Shown here: positions 56,835-64,000 of the stretch, piece by piece
Layout: each line of letters opens with the position of its first letter
How positions within the stretch are numbered: the first letter of the stretch is position 1
DNA from: Bythopirellula polymerisocia
Lineage (GTDB): Bacteria; Planctomycetota; Planctomycetia; Pirellulales; Lacipirellulaceae
Direction of reading: 5' to 3'
Assembly: GCF_007860015.1 (NCBI RefSeq)
Contig: NZ_SJPS01000001.1
Span: 1,116,001 to 1,180,000 of the forward strand
DNA: 64,000 bases
Translations under genes and position numbers: made by a program
Notes under the pieces: model-generated
Told to the model about the DNA's origin: nothing
Database searches by the model: none
The model's input: the letters and a program-made list of their open reading frames with translations, nothing else

Positions 56835-59168
56835 ATGTCCGACGAAGCGAAACCCCCCCTAGAGTCACTCCAGACCAACGATGACCGTTATGCTGCGACG
56901 CTGCTATTCGAGCCGGATGAATGTATCTCGCGGCAAGAGCAGGATATCGCGCTCGCCGCAGAGCTCTTGAATTCTGGCATCGTCAACGATCGTGAAATCA
57001 CCGCCGCGGTTTCAGATTGGTCCATGCACGGCAGCCTCTCACTGGAGAAGCATCTTGAAAATCGAGGCCTTCTGAAAGCCGAGCAACTCGGAACTCTGAA
57101 AGAAAGAGCTGCCAAACGAGTGGATCGTGCCCGCCAGAGTATCGCGGGTGGATCGGAGATGCCCGCGGCAGGCCAGAGTCTGCTGTTAGCCACCCTCGAG
57201 CGGCTCGACGGTTCGGGCCGGGTAGCAAAACTCTTGGGCGTGACGGTTGCCGCCCGCGCCGGTGATCATGATGCCCGAGCGATGCAGGGTCGCTATGAAA
57301 TCATCCGCAAGCTTGGTCAAGGAGGACTCGGCCGTGTTTGGCTCGCCCGGGATGTGAATCTCAATCGCCATGTAGCTCTCAAGGAAATCAGTCACGCGGC
57401 GGGAGCGTCTGAGAAAGTCGTCGAACGATTTAAGCACGAGGCCGAGATCACGGGCCGACTGGACCATCCGAGCATCGTGCCGATCTATCAACTCGGCGAA
57501 GACCTGGAGACGGGACGCGCGTTCTACACGATGCGTTTTCTCGGCCGAACGACCCTGCAGGATTCGATCAGCGAGTATCATGAGCGGCGCGAAGAAGGTG
57601 ATGAGGATCCGATGCTGCTCCGACGACTATTGAGCGCATTCGTGAACGTTTGCCACGCCATCGGCCACGCGCATTCTCGAAAGGTAATCCACCGAGACCT
57701 GAAACCCGAAAACGTTGTCATCGACAGCTTTGGGCAGGTGATCGTCATTGACTGGGGATTAGCCAAGGTGATTGACGATGCCTCGGTCGAAAGTGTTATG
57801 GATTCTGTAACTGTCGGGAGTGCCGATCGCACGAGCGAAGGACAAGTTCTCGGCACGCCTCTGTACATGGCTCCGGAGCAAGCGGCTGGTCGACTTGATG
57901 AACTAGATCACCGCACCGATATTTATGGTCTGGGTTCGATACTGTTTTCGATCGTCACTGGCTACGCCCCGCACGAGAGGACGCAGAAAGCCTCGATCGA
58001 TTCGGGGGTTGGCGCGCGGGGGATGATTAGTGTTATTGCCAGCGGAGTGACCCCTTCCGCCCGAGAGGCCCACCCTAATGCCGACCCCGCGCTGGATGCC
58101 ATTTGCCGCAAAGCGATGGCCCGCCGCAGGTATGCCCGCTATCAAAATGCGACAGACCTAGCCGAAGATGTTCAGCGCTGGATGGCCGGCGAGCCGGTGA
58201 CCGCTTACCAAGAAACTTCCTGGCAACGGGTGAACCGATGGGTTTCTCAGCATCAACGTCTGACGCAGTCACTCGTGGCGGCGGCCATGGTTGTCTTGGT
58301 CGCACTTACGACACTTGCCATGGCAGCACGCCAGAATCATTTGTCAGAGTTGCACAACCGGTTTTCCGAAATGGAGGGGGATGTTCGCGAAGTCTCGCTG
58401 CAATTGCAGTCTATAGCTCAGGAAATGTCGGAAGACACTCGCTTCCTTGCTTCTTTGCCGCCGATTCAGGGCATCGTCAATGCAACCAGTGGCGTGGAAG
58501 GAGAGGACGAAGAAGTTTGGCGCGGTCGGTTGGAAACGATTTTTGTCGGTATGCTTGGCTCAAGTCCAGATTACCTGGCGCTCACCTTTGAGCAGAAGCA
58601 AGGGGAAGGTACCTCGGATATCGTTCGCGTCGAACGCAGTCCAGCCGATCCCACGCTGATTCGCATTCTGCCGGAGAGCCGACGTCAAACCGTCGAGAAT
58701 GATGATCTTATGACTGCAGTCGCAAACCTTGAACCGGGGGATGTGAAATTTACTCTTGAAGATCGCGCTCGCCATGCTAATGTCGCGGCCAACCTGGACC
58801 GCTTCTCCGCCGCCACGCCCGTGTATGGTGACGTTTCAGGTGAGTGCTTCGGCATGACGGTAATTGAGACAAACATCTCGAAAAGAATTAAAGAAGTGTT
58901 ACTCGGCCTGGGCGCCGTTGACTGTGAAATGTTCATAGCAGATGGTTCCGGCGAACTCTGGGCATCAGTTAATCCCGGGCGGGGAGTACATATGGCACAT
59001 CCTGGACAGAGGATCCCCAATTTGCCTCCGCAGGTTGCAGAGCATTTGGCCGTGAAAGGGGAGCCGTTCGACGTGCAGAGCGAAGACGAATACGTCGCCG
59101 AACGGTTCTACGTCGATCCAACCGGGAGAGGCGTCACGATTTTTGCCAGGCTGCCGGAGGATGAGTAG
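56835..59168 (+). CDS. Membrane Ser/Thr protein kinase with C-terminal sensor-like domain
   Basis: 777 residues. An N-terminal helical region (1-150) precedes a Hanks-type kinase (about 154-460): GQGGLGRVWLARD, Lys183 (VALKEIS), HRDLKPENVV (Asp288), DWG in place of DFG (VIDWGLAKV, Asp306) and GTPLYMAPEQAAG. A single TM (VAAAMVVLVALTTLAMAA, about 480-498) is followed by about 270 residues resembling a Cache/PAS-type sensor (VWRGRLETIFVGMLGSSPDYLA). DWG instead of DFG is often seen in planctomycete kinases. The ligand of the outer domain and the substrates of the kinase are unknown. Confidence 0.9.
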   Translation: MSDEAKPPLESLQTNDDRYAATLLFEPDECISRQEQDIALAAELLNSGIVNDREITAAVSDWSMHGSLSLEKHLENRGLLKAEQLGTLKERAAKRVDRARQSIAGGSEMPAAGQSLLLATLERLDGSGRVAKLLGVTVAARAGDHDARAMQGRYEIIRKLGQGGLGRVWLARDVNLNRHVALKEISHAAGASEKVVERFKHEAEITGRLDHPSIVPIYQLGEDLETGRAFYTMRFLGRTTLQDSISEYHERREEGDEDPMLLRRLLSAFVNVCHAIGHAHSRKVIHRDLKPENVVIDSFGQVIVIDWGLAKVIDDASVESVMDSVTVGSADRTSEGQVLGTPLYMAPEQAAGRLDELDHRTDIYGLGSILFSIVTGYAPHERTQKASIDSGVGARGMISVIASGVTPSAREAHPNADPALDAICRKAMARRRYARYQNATDLAEDVQRWMAGEPVTAYQETSWQRVNRWVSQHQRLTQSLVAAAMVVLVALTTLAMAARQNHLSELHNRFSEMEGDVREVSLQLQSIAQEMSEDTRFLASLPPIQGIVNATSGVEGEDEEVWRGRLETIFVGMLGSSPDYLALTFEQKQGEGTSDIVRVERSPADPTLIRILPESRRQTVENDDLMTAVANLEPGDVKFTLEDRARHANVAANLDRFSAATPVYGDVSGECFGMTVIETNISKRIKEVLLGLGAVDCEMFIADGSGELWASVNPGRGVHMAHPGQRIPNLPPQVAEHLAVKGEPFDVQSEDEYVAERFYVDPTGRGVTIFARLPEDE

Positions 59169-59182
59169 GCATCTCTCGGCTC

Positions 59183-59506
59183 TCAATGCTCGAACATCTT
59201 AAGACCCACGATCCCCGCTGCGATCAGGCCCACGCTCACCATTCGGGCCGCAGTGGCAGGTTCCGAGAACGCGGCGATGCCGACCGCGAAGGTGCCGATG
59301 GCGCCGATTCCCGTCCAGACTGCGTAGGCGGTTCCCATCGGAATACTTCGCTGGGCGATGAGCAGAAATAAACCGCTCAGCGCCATGCAGGCGATTGCCA
59401 ACGTGAGCGGCAATGGGCGGACACCTTGCTCGTTCCAGCCCAGCTTCAGGCCTAGTGGCCAGCCTATCTCGAACACCCCCGCTACGATCAGACAGAGCCA
59501 CGCCAT
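59183..59506 (-). CDS. SMR-family exporter, Gdx/SugE-like
   Basis: 107 residues, four TM helices. Glu13 (AGVFEIGW) is the conserved proton/substrate-coupling acid. The GTAYAVWTGIGAIGTF segment is typical of SugE/Gdx rather than EmrE. Guanidinium export is a reasonable guess. AAAGG before the ATG. No guanidine riboswitch was recognised in the 220 bases upstream (see rejected). Converges with the kinase gene (14 bp apart). Confidence 0.9.
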   Translation of the reverse strand: MAWLCLIVAGVFEIGWPLGLKLGWNEQGVRPLPLTLAIACMALSGLFLLIAQRSIPMGTAYAVWTGIGAIGTFAVGIAAFSEPATAARMVSVGLIAAGIVGLKMFEH

Positions 59507-59728
59507 TGGGTTACCTTTGATTTGTTGTCTTCAGCTACCATTTCAGCAGTTTGAAAAGTCGGTTAGCGTGACATTCTACTCCAGACAACCTCAGGCGCCA
59601 GTGAGGAAGCATTTTTTGCGGGTTCTTTGGTCTGCCAACCGTGCCGCTTGACCTCAACAGCCTAATAGTGTACATATGTGTATTATTGTCAAGGGGCGGT
59701 TTGTACACACTTTCTGGTAGGCCCGGTT

Positions 59729-60274
59729 ATGTACTCGACACAACCCGAAACTCAATTGCTGGGGCTGCGGCAATTGCCAGGAAAACTGTTGCCGGGGGCG
59801 AATATCCGGCGGCTGATGGTTCGGCTCGATATGACACTACAAGATGTGGTGGCGGCCACGGGGCTTGATGAGCGGACCCTGCGAAGCATGTTGCAGGGGT
59901 CCACGCGACCCCATGCCCGTACTCTTCACAAATTGGCCCATGGCCTGGGGGTCGCCACCGATGAACTGTTTCAAGATCCATTCGGAAACGGACACGCTGC
60001 CTTCGACCGCGCCACCAACCCTCTCGTCGCGGAGGTAATCGACAACCACCCCGAGATGTTCGACGACTGGCACAGCGCCGACTATGAAGAATTGTTCAGC
60101 CGGATGGCGGTCGGTGGTGAACTGACCGAGGAAGGAACGTTGGCCGCGGCCATCGCGATGAATGCTCGTCGTGAGTTGCAATACCAGGTATCGGTCATCC
60201 TGGAAACCCGCGAGGCCGACTTGCTGCGAGAGTTTGTGGGAATGTTGTTTCGGCGGGTAACGGTTGAGTCTTGA
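59729..60274 (+). CDS. XRE-family HTH regulator with a C-terminal effector-like region
   Basis: 181 residues. HTH: MVRLDMTLQDVVAATGLDER, TLRSMLQGSTRPHARTLHKL (about 38-85). The second part (HPEMFDDWHSADYEELFSRM, RELQYQVSVILETREADLLR) is helical with no known domain. GTGTACA (59668-59674) and TGTACAC (59702-59708) form an inverted pair upstream that may be its operator. I chose the ATG at 59729 over the frame opened at 59678, because the upstream extension crosses these sites. It converges with the phage-like cassette. Confidence 0.8.
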   Translation: MYSTQPETQLLGLRQLPGKLLPGANIRRLMVRLDMTLQDVVAATGLDERTLRSMLQGSTRPHARTLHKLAHGLGVATDELFQDPFGNGHAAFDRATNPLVAEVIDNHPEMFDDWHSADYEELFSRMAVGGELTEEGTLAAAIAMNARRELQYQVSVILETREADLLREFVGMLFRRVTVES

Positions 60275-60318
60275 GTTGCGAGGCGAGAGTTTCGAGTGAA
60301 GAGAAAACTCGCAACTCA
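60272..60318. terminator. Inverted repeat between convergent genes
   Basis: TGAGTTGCGAG (60272-60282) and CTCGCAACTCA (60308-60318) are perfect inverted repeats between the XRE stop and the end of the 71-residue phage-like gene. It lacks a long T-tract, so termination is a suggestion. Confidence 0.4.
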
Positions 60319-60329
60319 TAACTCTTCTC

Positions 60330-60545
60330 TCAGGTCATCCCTTCCGAACGAACTTCAAACGGCTCGTACCCGTTCAACTTCTCGTCGCACCAATCGACCG
60401 TTTGCTCTAGCCGACTCACCAACTCCGCCCAGGTGACATCTTCGCTGCCGAATTGGTAGCCCGCACTGGGATCGGTGTGCATGTCCGCCAGTTGCGCTAG
60501 TGTCAACGTGCGAATGGTTCGAATCTGTTCAACGTCGCTCGGCAT
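60330..60545 (-). CDS. Small acidic protein at the end of the capsid cassette
   Basis: 71 residues, acidic: VEQIRTIRTLTLAQLADMHT, GYQFGSEDVTWAELVSRLEQ. GGAG precedes the ATG at 60545. No known domain, but the position downstream of the capsid gene suggests a head-completion or packaging-related small protein. A repeat (60606-60714) separates it from the capsid gene. Confidence 0.55.
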   Translation of the reverse strand: MPSDVEQIRTIRTLTLAQLADMHTDPSAGYQFGSEDVTWAELVSRLEQTVDWCDEKLNGYEPFEVRSEGMT

Positions 60546-60605
60546 AGTGGAGACTCCAATAATATCCCTCTCGCCAGTGCACTGGCGACAGGGGACCTGA
60601 GAAGG

Positions 60606-60714
60606 AAATTAGACACGGATGTAAGCTGATTCGGCGGATCAACGCGGATTTCAAGACCTGTAGTATTGATCAGCGAAAATCCGCACGATCAGCGTTCATC
60701 CGTGTTCCATTCTT
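60606..60714. repeat. Second copy of the dispersed repeat seen between lpd and aceE
   Basis: AAATTAGACACGGATGTAAG at the left and ATCAGCGTTCATCCGTGTTCCATT at the right resemble the ends of the element at 42890-43056. The ends form an imperfect inverted pair (ACGGATG / CATCCGT). It lies between the capsid gene and the small 71-residue gene. Confidence 0.55.
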
Positions 60715-60721
60715 TTCATGC

Positions 60722-61882
60722 CTACCCCGTACACTTCACCACGAAGCGAGGGTTCAACACGGCCGCCGCACCGCGTTCGCTTGCTTTGAAACGTAGTACG
60801 ATGTCGTTGTTGAAATCCGCCTCGCTGTTGACCGGGGCCTGGGTGACGGTAATCGGCCAGTTCTCCATGTAGGCAAACGCCTTCGCCAGATCGCCGATGA
60901 ACCAAACCTTCCTCGCGTCGGCAGCAGCCTCCCCGGAGGCGATCAGCCGACGATACGCCAGGCGACTTTCCTCGACCCGGTATTTGCCCAGGGGGTTGCT
61001 GGCCCGCGTGGTCGTTGCTGAACCGCTGGCGGTGTACTCGATCTCCGCCGCTTTGAACACACGATGGGCCGCGTGTCGATACGCCGGCATCACCAGCACG
61101 GTGGAGCCCCGCACGAGGACCGGCTCGCCGGTATTCGGATCGAGGATCTCCGCGAACAACTGCTCGGCCGCGTCGACGTTGGTCCAATCTTCCAGTTCGT
61201 TGCTCGCCAAGGTGTTTACCCACGGACTACTCGTCTGATAGGTGTTGTAACTCGTGCCATTGGACTTGTAGTTGTTGGTCGCGCCGATCACGAGATCCAG
61301 CAGTCGCTTCTCCTTGTTGAGGCCAAGAATCTCGCCGACCTCTGCCGCCCGACTGAGTACCAAGTGCGTGCGGTCGAAGAAGATCGCCTCCTTGGTCACC
61401 GGCACGATGAATCCTCGTTTGGCGGTTGCCGGTGTCTCGATGTATTCCTCGCCGAAACCGAGATTCGGATACGGCATGCCAGGTCCGACTTCGTCGATGT
61501 TGTCGGCAACCCGTGCGATGCCAGGGATCTTTTCTCCGTCGAGTCTCGTGGGGATCGTCTGCACCAACTTCGACACCACGAATGCTTCCTGTGTGTAGGC
61601 ATCGAGGATTTTTGAATACACGACTTGGCCGGTGATGTTCAGAAACGCCGTGACATCTACGCCATCGGATGCTTCCATCACGCTCACGTTTCCGCTCGAA
61701 CGCGGATCGAGCATCCGCAACCATTGCCGACCGTCGGGCACCAACGCCTCGGCCAGATCGCGAAGCGAAAAGTCCTCGGCCGTGAGATGCCGATCCCGCA
61801 GGGCCTCGGACAAGTGGTTCACCGTGCGCGTCGCACCGTCCAATTCATATCGTCGTTTGAGTTCTCGATAGTTGAGTGACAC
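60722..61882 (-). CDS. Phage-like major capsid protein
   Basis: 386 residues. The start is GTG at 61882, eight bases after AGGAGA; an out-of-frame ATG overlaps it. The N-terminal region is helical (REHLTAEDFSL-like), the core has GYIETPATAKRGFIVPVTKE, LLDLVIGATNNYKSNG, STVLVMPAYRHAAHRVF and a late beta-strand GAAAVLNPRFVVKCTG. The order protease, cement, capsid upstream on the same strand and this length favour an HK97-fold major capsid protein. Direct similarity to a named phage capsid cannot be verified by eye. Confidence 0.65.
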   Translation of the reverse strand: MSLNYRELKRRYELDGATRTVNHLSEALRDRHLTAEDFSLRDLAEALVPDGRQWLRMLDPRSSGNVSVMEASDGVDVTAFLNITGQVVYSKILDAYTQEAFVVSKLVQTIPTRLDGEKIPGIARVADNIDEVGPGMPYPNLGFGEEYIETPATAKRGFIVPVTKEAIFFDRTHLVLSRAAEVGEILGLNKEKRLLDLVIGATNNYKSNGTSYNTYQTSSPWVNTLASNELEDWTNVDAAEQLFAEILDPNTGEPVLVRGSTVLVMPAYRHAAHRVFKAAEIEYTASGSATTTRASNPLGKYRVEESRLAYRRLIASGEAAADARKVWFIGDLAKAFAYMENWPITVTQAPVNSEADFNNDIVLRFKASERGAAAVLNPRFVVKCTG

Positions 61883-61954
61883 GATTCATGTCTCCTGTTT
61901 ATTGTTGGTTATTAAATGTTTCTATTGGCGAGCTGGGGCGTTCTCGCCCCCGGT

Positions 61955-62425
61955 CTACGCCGCCACTTGCGGGCCGCCCTTGGTCAGGGTGCTCACCACA
62001 TCGACCAGCACTTTGGTCGCGGCGGGGGAAACCCGTTTCATGCAGCGGCCGATCGCCAGGTTGGCACTCGCCACGCCGTCGACGACTTGGGCATCGAGGG
62101 TTCCTGACCCTGCGTCATTGCCGCCGACAAGGTCTCCCACATCGAAGGTTGCCGACGCACAGTCGAACTCGAACACGCCCGAGGTGGCGATCCGAATCGC
62201 ATCGGTTGCACCGACGGGCGAACATTGCATCGCAATGCCGAGGAACTCATCGTGAAAGGCCTCCTGAGTGGCGGCGGTGGTTCCCTGGTTGGATAGAGAG
62301 GTGACTGGCAACACTTCGCCACCACTGAGCATCAACAGATCGCCAATTTCGACCGAGACTGCCGTCCCGACAGGCAACATGATTGGATTCGTATCCCCAT
62401 AACGCCAACGCATCGTATTCGCCAT
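61955..62425 (-). CDS. Capsid cement/decoration-like protein (DUF2190 type)
   Basis: 156 residues. Beta-rich, Gly/Ala/Val-rich with the pattern MLPVGTAVSVEIGDLLMLSG, EVLPVTSLSNQGTT, IRIATSGVFEFDCASATFDVGD and LAIGRCMKRVSP. This fits phage head-decoration proteins of the DUF2190 type that bind the outside of HK97-like capsids. AAAGGAGA precedes the ATG. The position between protease and capsid fits. Confidence 0.7.
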   Translation of the reverse strand: MANTMRWRYGDTNPIMLPVGTAVSVEIGDLLMLSGGEVLPVTSLSNQGTTAATQEAFHDEFLGIAMQCSPVGATDAIRIATSGVFEFDCASATFDVGDLVGGNDAGSGTLDAQVVDGVASANLAIGRCMKRVSPAATKVLVDVVSTLTKGGPQVAA

Positions 62426-62499
62426 TTTGAAAGTCTCCTTTGAGTAAGTTTGCTTTTCATGGAAAGCCGTGAGGTTGCAATCCCACGGCGTTGCTTCTC

Positions 62500-63303
62500 T
62501 CAGTTCTGGTTAGTTTTCAGTGACCGTGCAAAATCTTTTGGGTTTGCTTCTTTCATGCGACCCGACTCGACGAGTGCCAACTGGTCTCGAGATCGGGGCC
62601 CAGTTGCCACGTCGAGGCGCTGTTCCAGCAGGGCGATTCGCGCGGCAAGTTGCTCATGCAGCGTCCGTGCTTCTGCGACGGTAGGTTCCTCGATCTCGGC
62701 CAAGAGATCGGGCCGATGCAGCCGCAGTGTTTCGAGCGTCAGTGCATCCCACTGGAACTTGGCCGGCGTTCCTTCGGAGTCGGCTTCCTGCTGTTCAAAC
62801 AAGCCCTCGGTCGTTGCCGGGTCGGCCACCAAATCGACACTCTGCACACGCGTTATTTCTTCGACGACGAGTCCGCCATCGGTCCGGGTGACGCGGGCTT
62901 GCACATTGTGCGAGAAGCCGACGTTGCGCGGATTGTGCTCAGCATCCCACACCAGTTGCTCGGCCAAAGCATGCCGTGGATTGAAATGCAGATTGCCGAA
63001 CAACCCTTCGCCGGCGCGAAACTCGACGCCGCGAATGATGCCGATGCGATCTTGATAGTCTCTCGGTGCAAGTGGCCCTTCCTTCGGGTGATTCACATTC
63101 ACCCGCGCCTCTTCATACAGCGACACCGCCTGCGAGAGTGCCAATTCACGATATTGCCGCCCGTTGCGGGAGCTGAGCCCGATGAGCTTCACCCCCGTAA
63201 GCACTCCCACCGTGGGATCCACTCGCAAGGCGATTCCCCGCGAATCGCTGTATTCCTGCAAGTTTTCGACATGATTGTCAGTTGTTGGCTCGATCGTCGT
63301 CAT
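62500..63303 (-). CDS. Phage-like prohead protease/capsid maturation protein
   Basis: 267 residues from the ATG at 63303 (GGAGA upstream). GITRGVEFRAGEGLFGNLHF-like strands, GFSHNVQARVTRTDGGLVVE with a serine-containing GFSHN motif, and SVDLVADPATTEGLFEQQ resemble prohead protease/assembly scaffolds of HK97-like phages. The C-terminus (HLRRPDLL.. ARIALLEQRLDVATG) is coiled-coil-like, typical of a fused scaffold. A terminator hairpin lies 21 bases before the start. Catalytic assignment is inference. Confidence 0.7.
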   Translation of the reverse strand: MTTIEPTTDNHVENLQEYSDSRGIALRVDPTVGVLTGVKLIGLSSRNGRQYRELALSQAVSLYEEARVNVNHPKEGPLAPRDYQDRIGIIRGVEFRAGEGLFGNLHFNPRHALAEQLVWDAEHNPRNVGFSHNVQARVTRTDGGLVVEEITRVQSVDLVADPATTEGLFEQQEADSEGTPAKFQWDALTLETLRLHRPDLLAEIEEPTVAEARTLHEQLAARIALLEQRLDVATGPRSRDQLALVESGRMKEANPKDFARSLKTNQN

Positions 63304-63323
63304 GATTGGTCTCCGTGATTGCA

Positions 63324-63369
63324 CAAAAAAAGCCCCGAGCGAAACACGATGTGTGTCTCGATCGGGGCT
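63324..63369 (-). terminator. Intrinsic terminator-like hairpin on the minus strand
   Basis: AGCCCCGA (63331-63338) pairs with TCGGGGCT (63362-63369), with further pairing inside the loop (CGAG/CTCG). On the minus strand it is followed by seven T residues (63330-63324). It ends 21 bases before the prohead protease ATG, so it closes an upstream minus-strand transcript or attenuates the capsid cassette. Confidence 0.65.
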
Positions 63370-63416
63370 GGAACACGATACCACCGTGAAAGGTAGCCCT
63401 GTTAGATACCCGGAAT

Positions 63417-63508
63417 AGGCGCTAGGCGCTCGTTGCTAGGAGCTAGTCCGAGGTGAATTGAGCGAGTCGATTCTCTCTGGCTAGCGCCTATCGCCTCGCA
63501 ATTAGCGC
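63417..63508. repeat. Imperfect inverted repeat with AGGCGCTAG cores
   Basis: AGGCGCTAGGCGCTCG at 63417 faces CTAGCGCCTATCGCCTCG...AGCGCCT at 63479-63508. An intergenic palindromic repeat with no coding capacity, between the prohead protease leader and the next small ORF. Confidence 0.5.
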
Positions 63509-63509
63509 C

Positions 63510-63692
63510 TCACTTCACCATCCTCTCCACCGTGACCCGTGCGTATTGGATATGTCCATCCTGCACGGTGATCGTCACGCTGGCCGAGCCATGAAACCCG
63601 GCAACACAGGCATTAGAGATCAACTTCTCAAACTCAGCCTGAGCCTGTTGTCGTCGGTCGTTGCTCTGGGAGGTGCATTTTGTTCTCGTCAT
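63510..63692 (-). CDS. Small conserved-looking protein (weak DUF2292/YezD likeness)
   Basis: 60 residues from the ATG at 63692. The C-terminal half (GFHGSASVTITVQDGHIQYARVTVERM) has the strand-loop-strand pattern of small DUF2292/YezD-like proteins. A longer frame to 63905 runs through a repeat and is not convincing. Function unknown. Confidence 0.45.
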   Translation of the reverse strand: MTRTKCTSQSNDRRQQAQAEFEKLISNACVAGFHGSASVTITVQDGHIQYARVTVERMVK

Positions 63693-64000
63693 GCGTGTGA
63701 ATCTAGCAGATTCGCAGGACGTTTTCAGCAACGAATTTTGTGCCAATTGTGAGAAGGCGCGAGTTATGAGTTTCGAGGCGCGAGAAGCATGTAGGATGGG
63801 TGCTTGCACCCATCTTCTCCTTACCACAAATCTATGGGTGCGAGCACCCATCCTACAAATCTGGAAGGGCATCAAAATACAAAGCAACACCATCGCCGAC
63901 GGCACCGCAGTTGAAACTGCCGAAAGTGGAACTGTACAGGAGTTTGACCGCCATCTGCGTTTGCTGTCCCGCCTGAATATCCCTTGTACAAATGGATTAC
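63693..64000. other. Right-end intergenic region
   Basis: Apart from the repeat at 63791-63856, no convincing gene. On the minus strand a run of about 50 codons (ATGGCGGTCAAACTC... reading QMAVKLLYSSTFGSFNCG) is open between TAA (63999-63997) and TAG (63862-63860). It could be the end of a gene broken by the window edge or chance. Confidence 0.3.
63791..63856. repeat. Double copy of the GTAGGATGGGTGC palindrome
   Basis: GTAGGATGGGTGC (63791-63803) and GCACCCATCCTAC (63844-63856) bound the element. Inside are TTGCACCCAT and ATGGGTGCGAGC, forming two shorter hairpins. The same core as at 21792-21819. Confidence 0.75.

Noticed and set aside
59507..59728. Guanidine riboswitch upstream of the Gdx/SugE-like gene
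   Set aside because: The upstream minus-strand sequence lacks the conserved guanidine-I, -II or -III motifs; only a 5-bp hairpin (CCTCA/TGAGG) is seen.
63861..64000. Gene end at the right edge on the minus strand
   Set aside because: Only about 45 codons are open and the frame is cut by a TAA near the edge; too short to support.

Overview
The window looks like a chromosomal segment of a planctomycete, most likely Pirellulales-like. Several secreted proteins end in a dockerin-like stretch (D-x-D-x-D repeats followed by DFLxWQR) and a PEP-CTERM sorting tail (PEPGS or PEPST, hydrophobic segment, basic end). A WTTDGG-repeat secreted protein is fused to a CBM9-like domain. Other typical traits are a TAT-exported Gfo/Idh/MocA oxidoreductase, a type III glutamine synthetase, a homodimeric pyruvate dehydrogenase E1 and a Ser/Thr kinase with a C-terminal sensor-like region. 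No rRNA, tRNA or CRISPR array was seen.

Layout. 1-9.7 kb: a FAD oxidoreductase cut by the left edge, SixA-type phosphatase, RNase HII-like protein, the large WTTDGG/CBM9 protein, an HDOD regulator, a site-2 protease and a transglutaminase-like protein. 9.8-10.6 kb: a small membrane protein plus XRE regulator behind a promoter that contains a perfect 11-bp dyad. 10.6-24.5 kb: a secreted glycosidase-like protein, esterase, potassium channel, glnN, CNNM/CBS protein, Gfo/Idh/MocA oxidoreductase, VOC and PfpI-like proteins, and an interrupted GH25 lysozyme-like gene. 24.5-35.2 kb: a zinc-ribbon protein and four consecutive secreted PEP-CTERM proteins, the first two translationally coupled. 35.2-38.5 kb: DUF502, an interrupted TAT aldo/keto reductase and a DUF6607-like protein. 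38.7-44.5 kb: the pyruvate dehydrogenase genes (lpd, aceE, aceF on the minus strand). 44.7-50.9 kb: a TIGR01777-type epimerase, an interrupted secreted protein, GNAT, SRPBCC, a NagD-like HAD and small secreted proteins. 51.2-55.6 kb: an RND efflux pump with its membrane fusion protein. 55.8-60.3 kb: another PEP-CTERM protein, the kinase, an SMR exporter and an XRE regulator. 60.3-63.7 kb: a phage-like capsid cassette on the minus strand (prohead protease, cement protein, major capsid protein and small ORFs), continuing toward the right edge.

The most striking sequence-level observation is that four otherwise intact genes (GH25, first tandem PEP-CTERM protein, TAT aldo/keto reductase, 45978-47657 secreted protein) each carry exactly one in-frame TAA or TAG. 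Each stop lies at codon 45-107, with uninterrupted coding in the same frame on both sides. Other notable features are operator-like dyads at several divergent promoters, intrinsic terminators placed in the 5' leaders of two genes, and several families of intergenic palindromes, some present in more than one copy.
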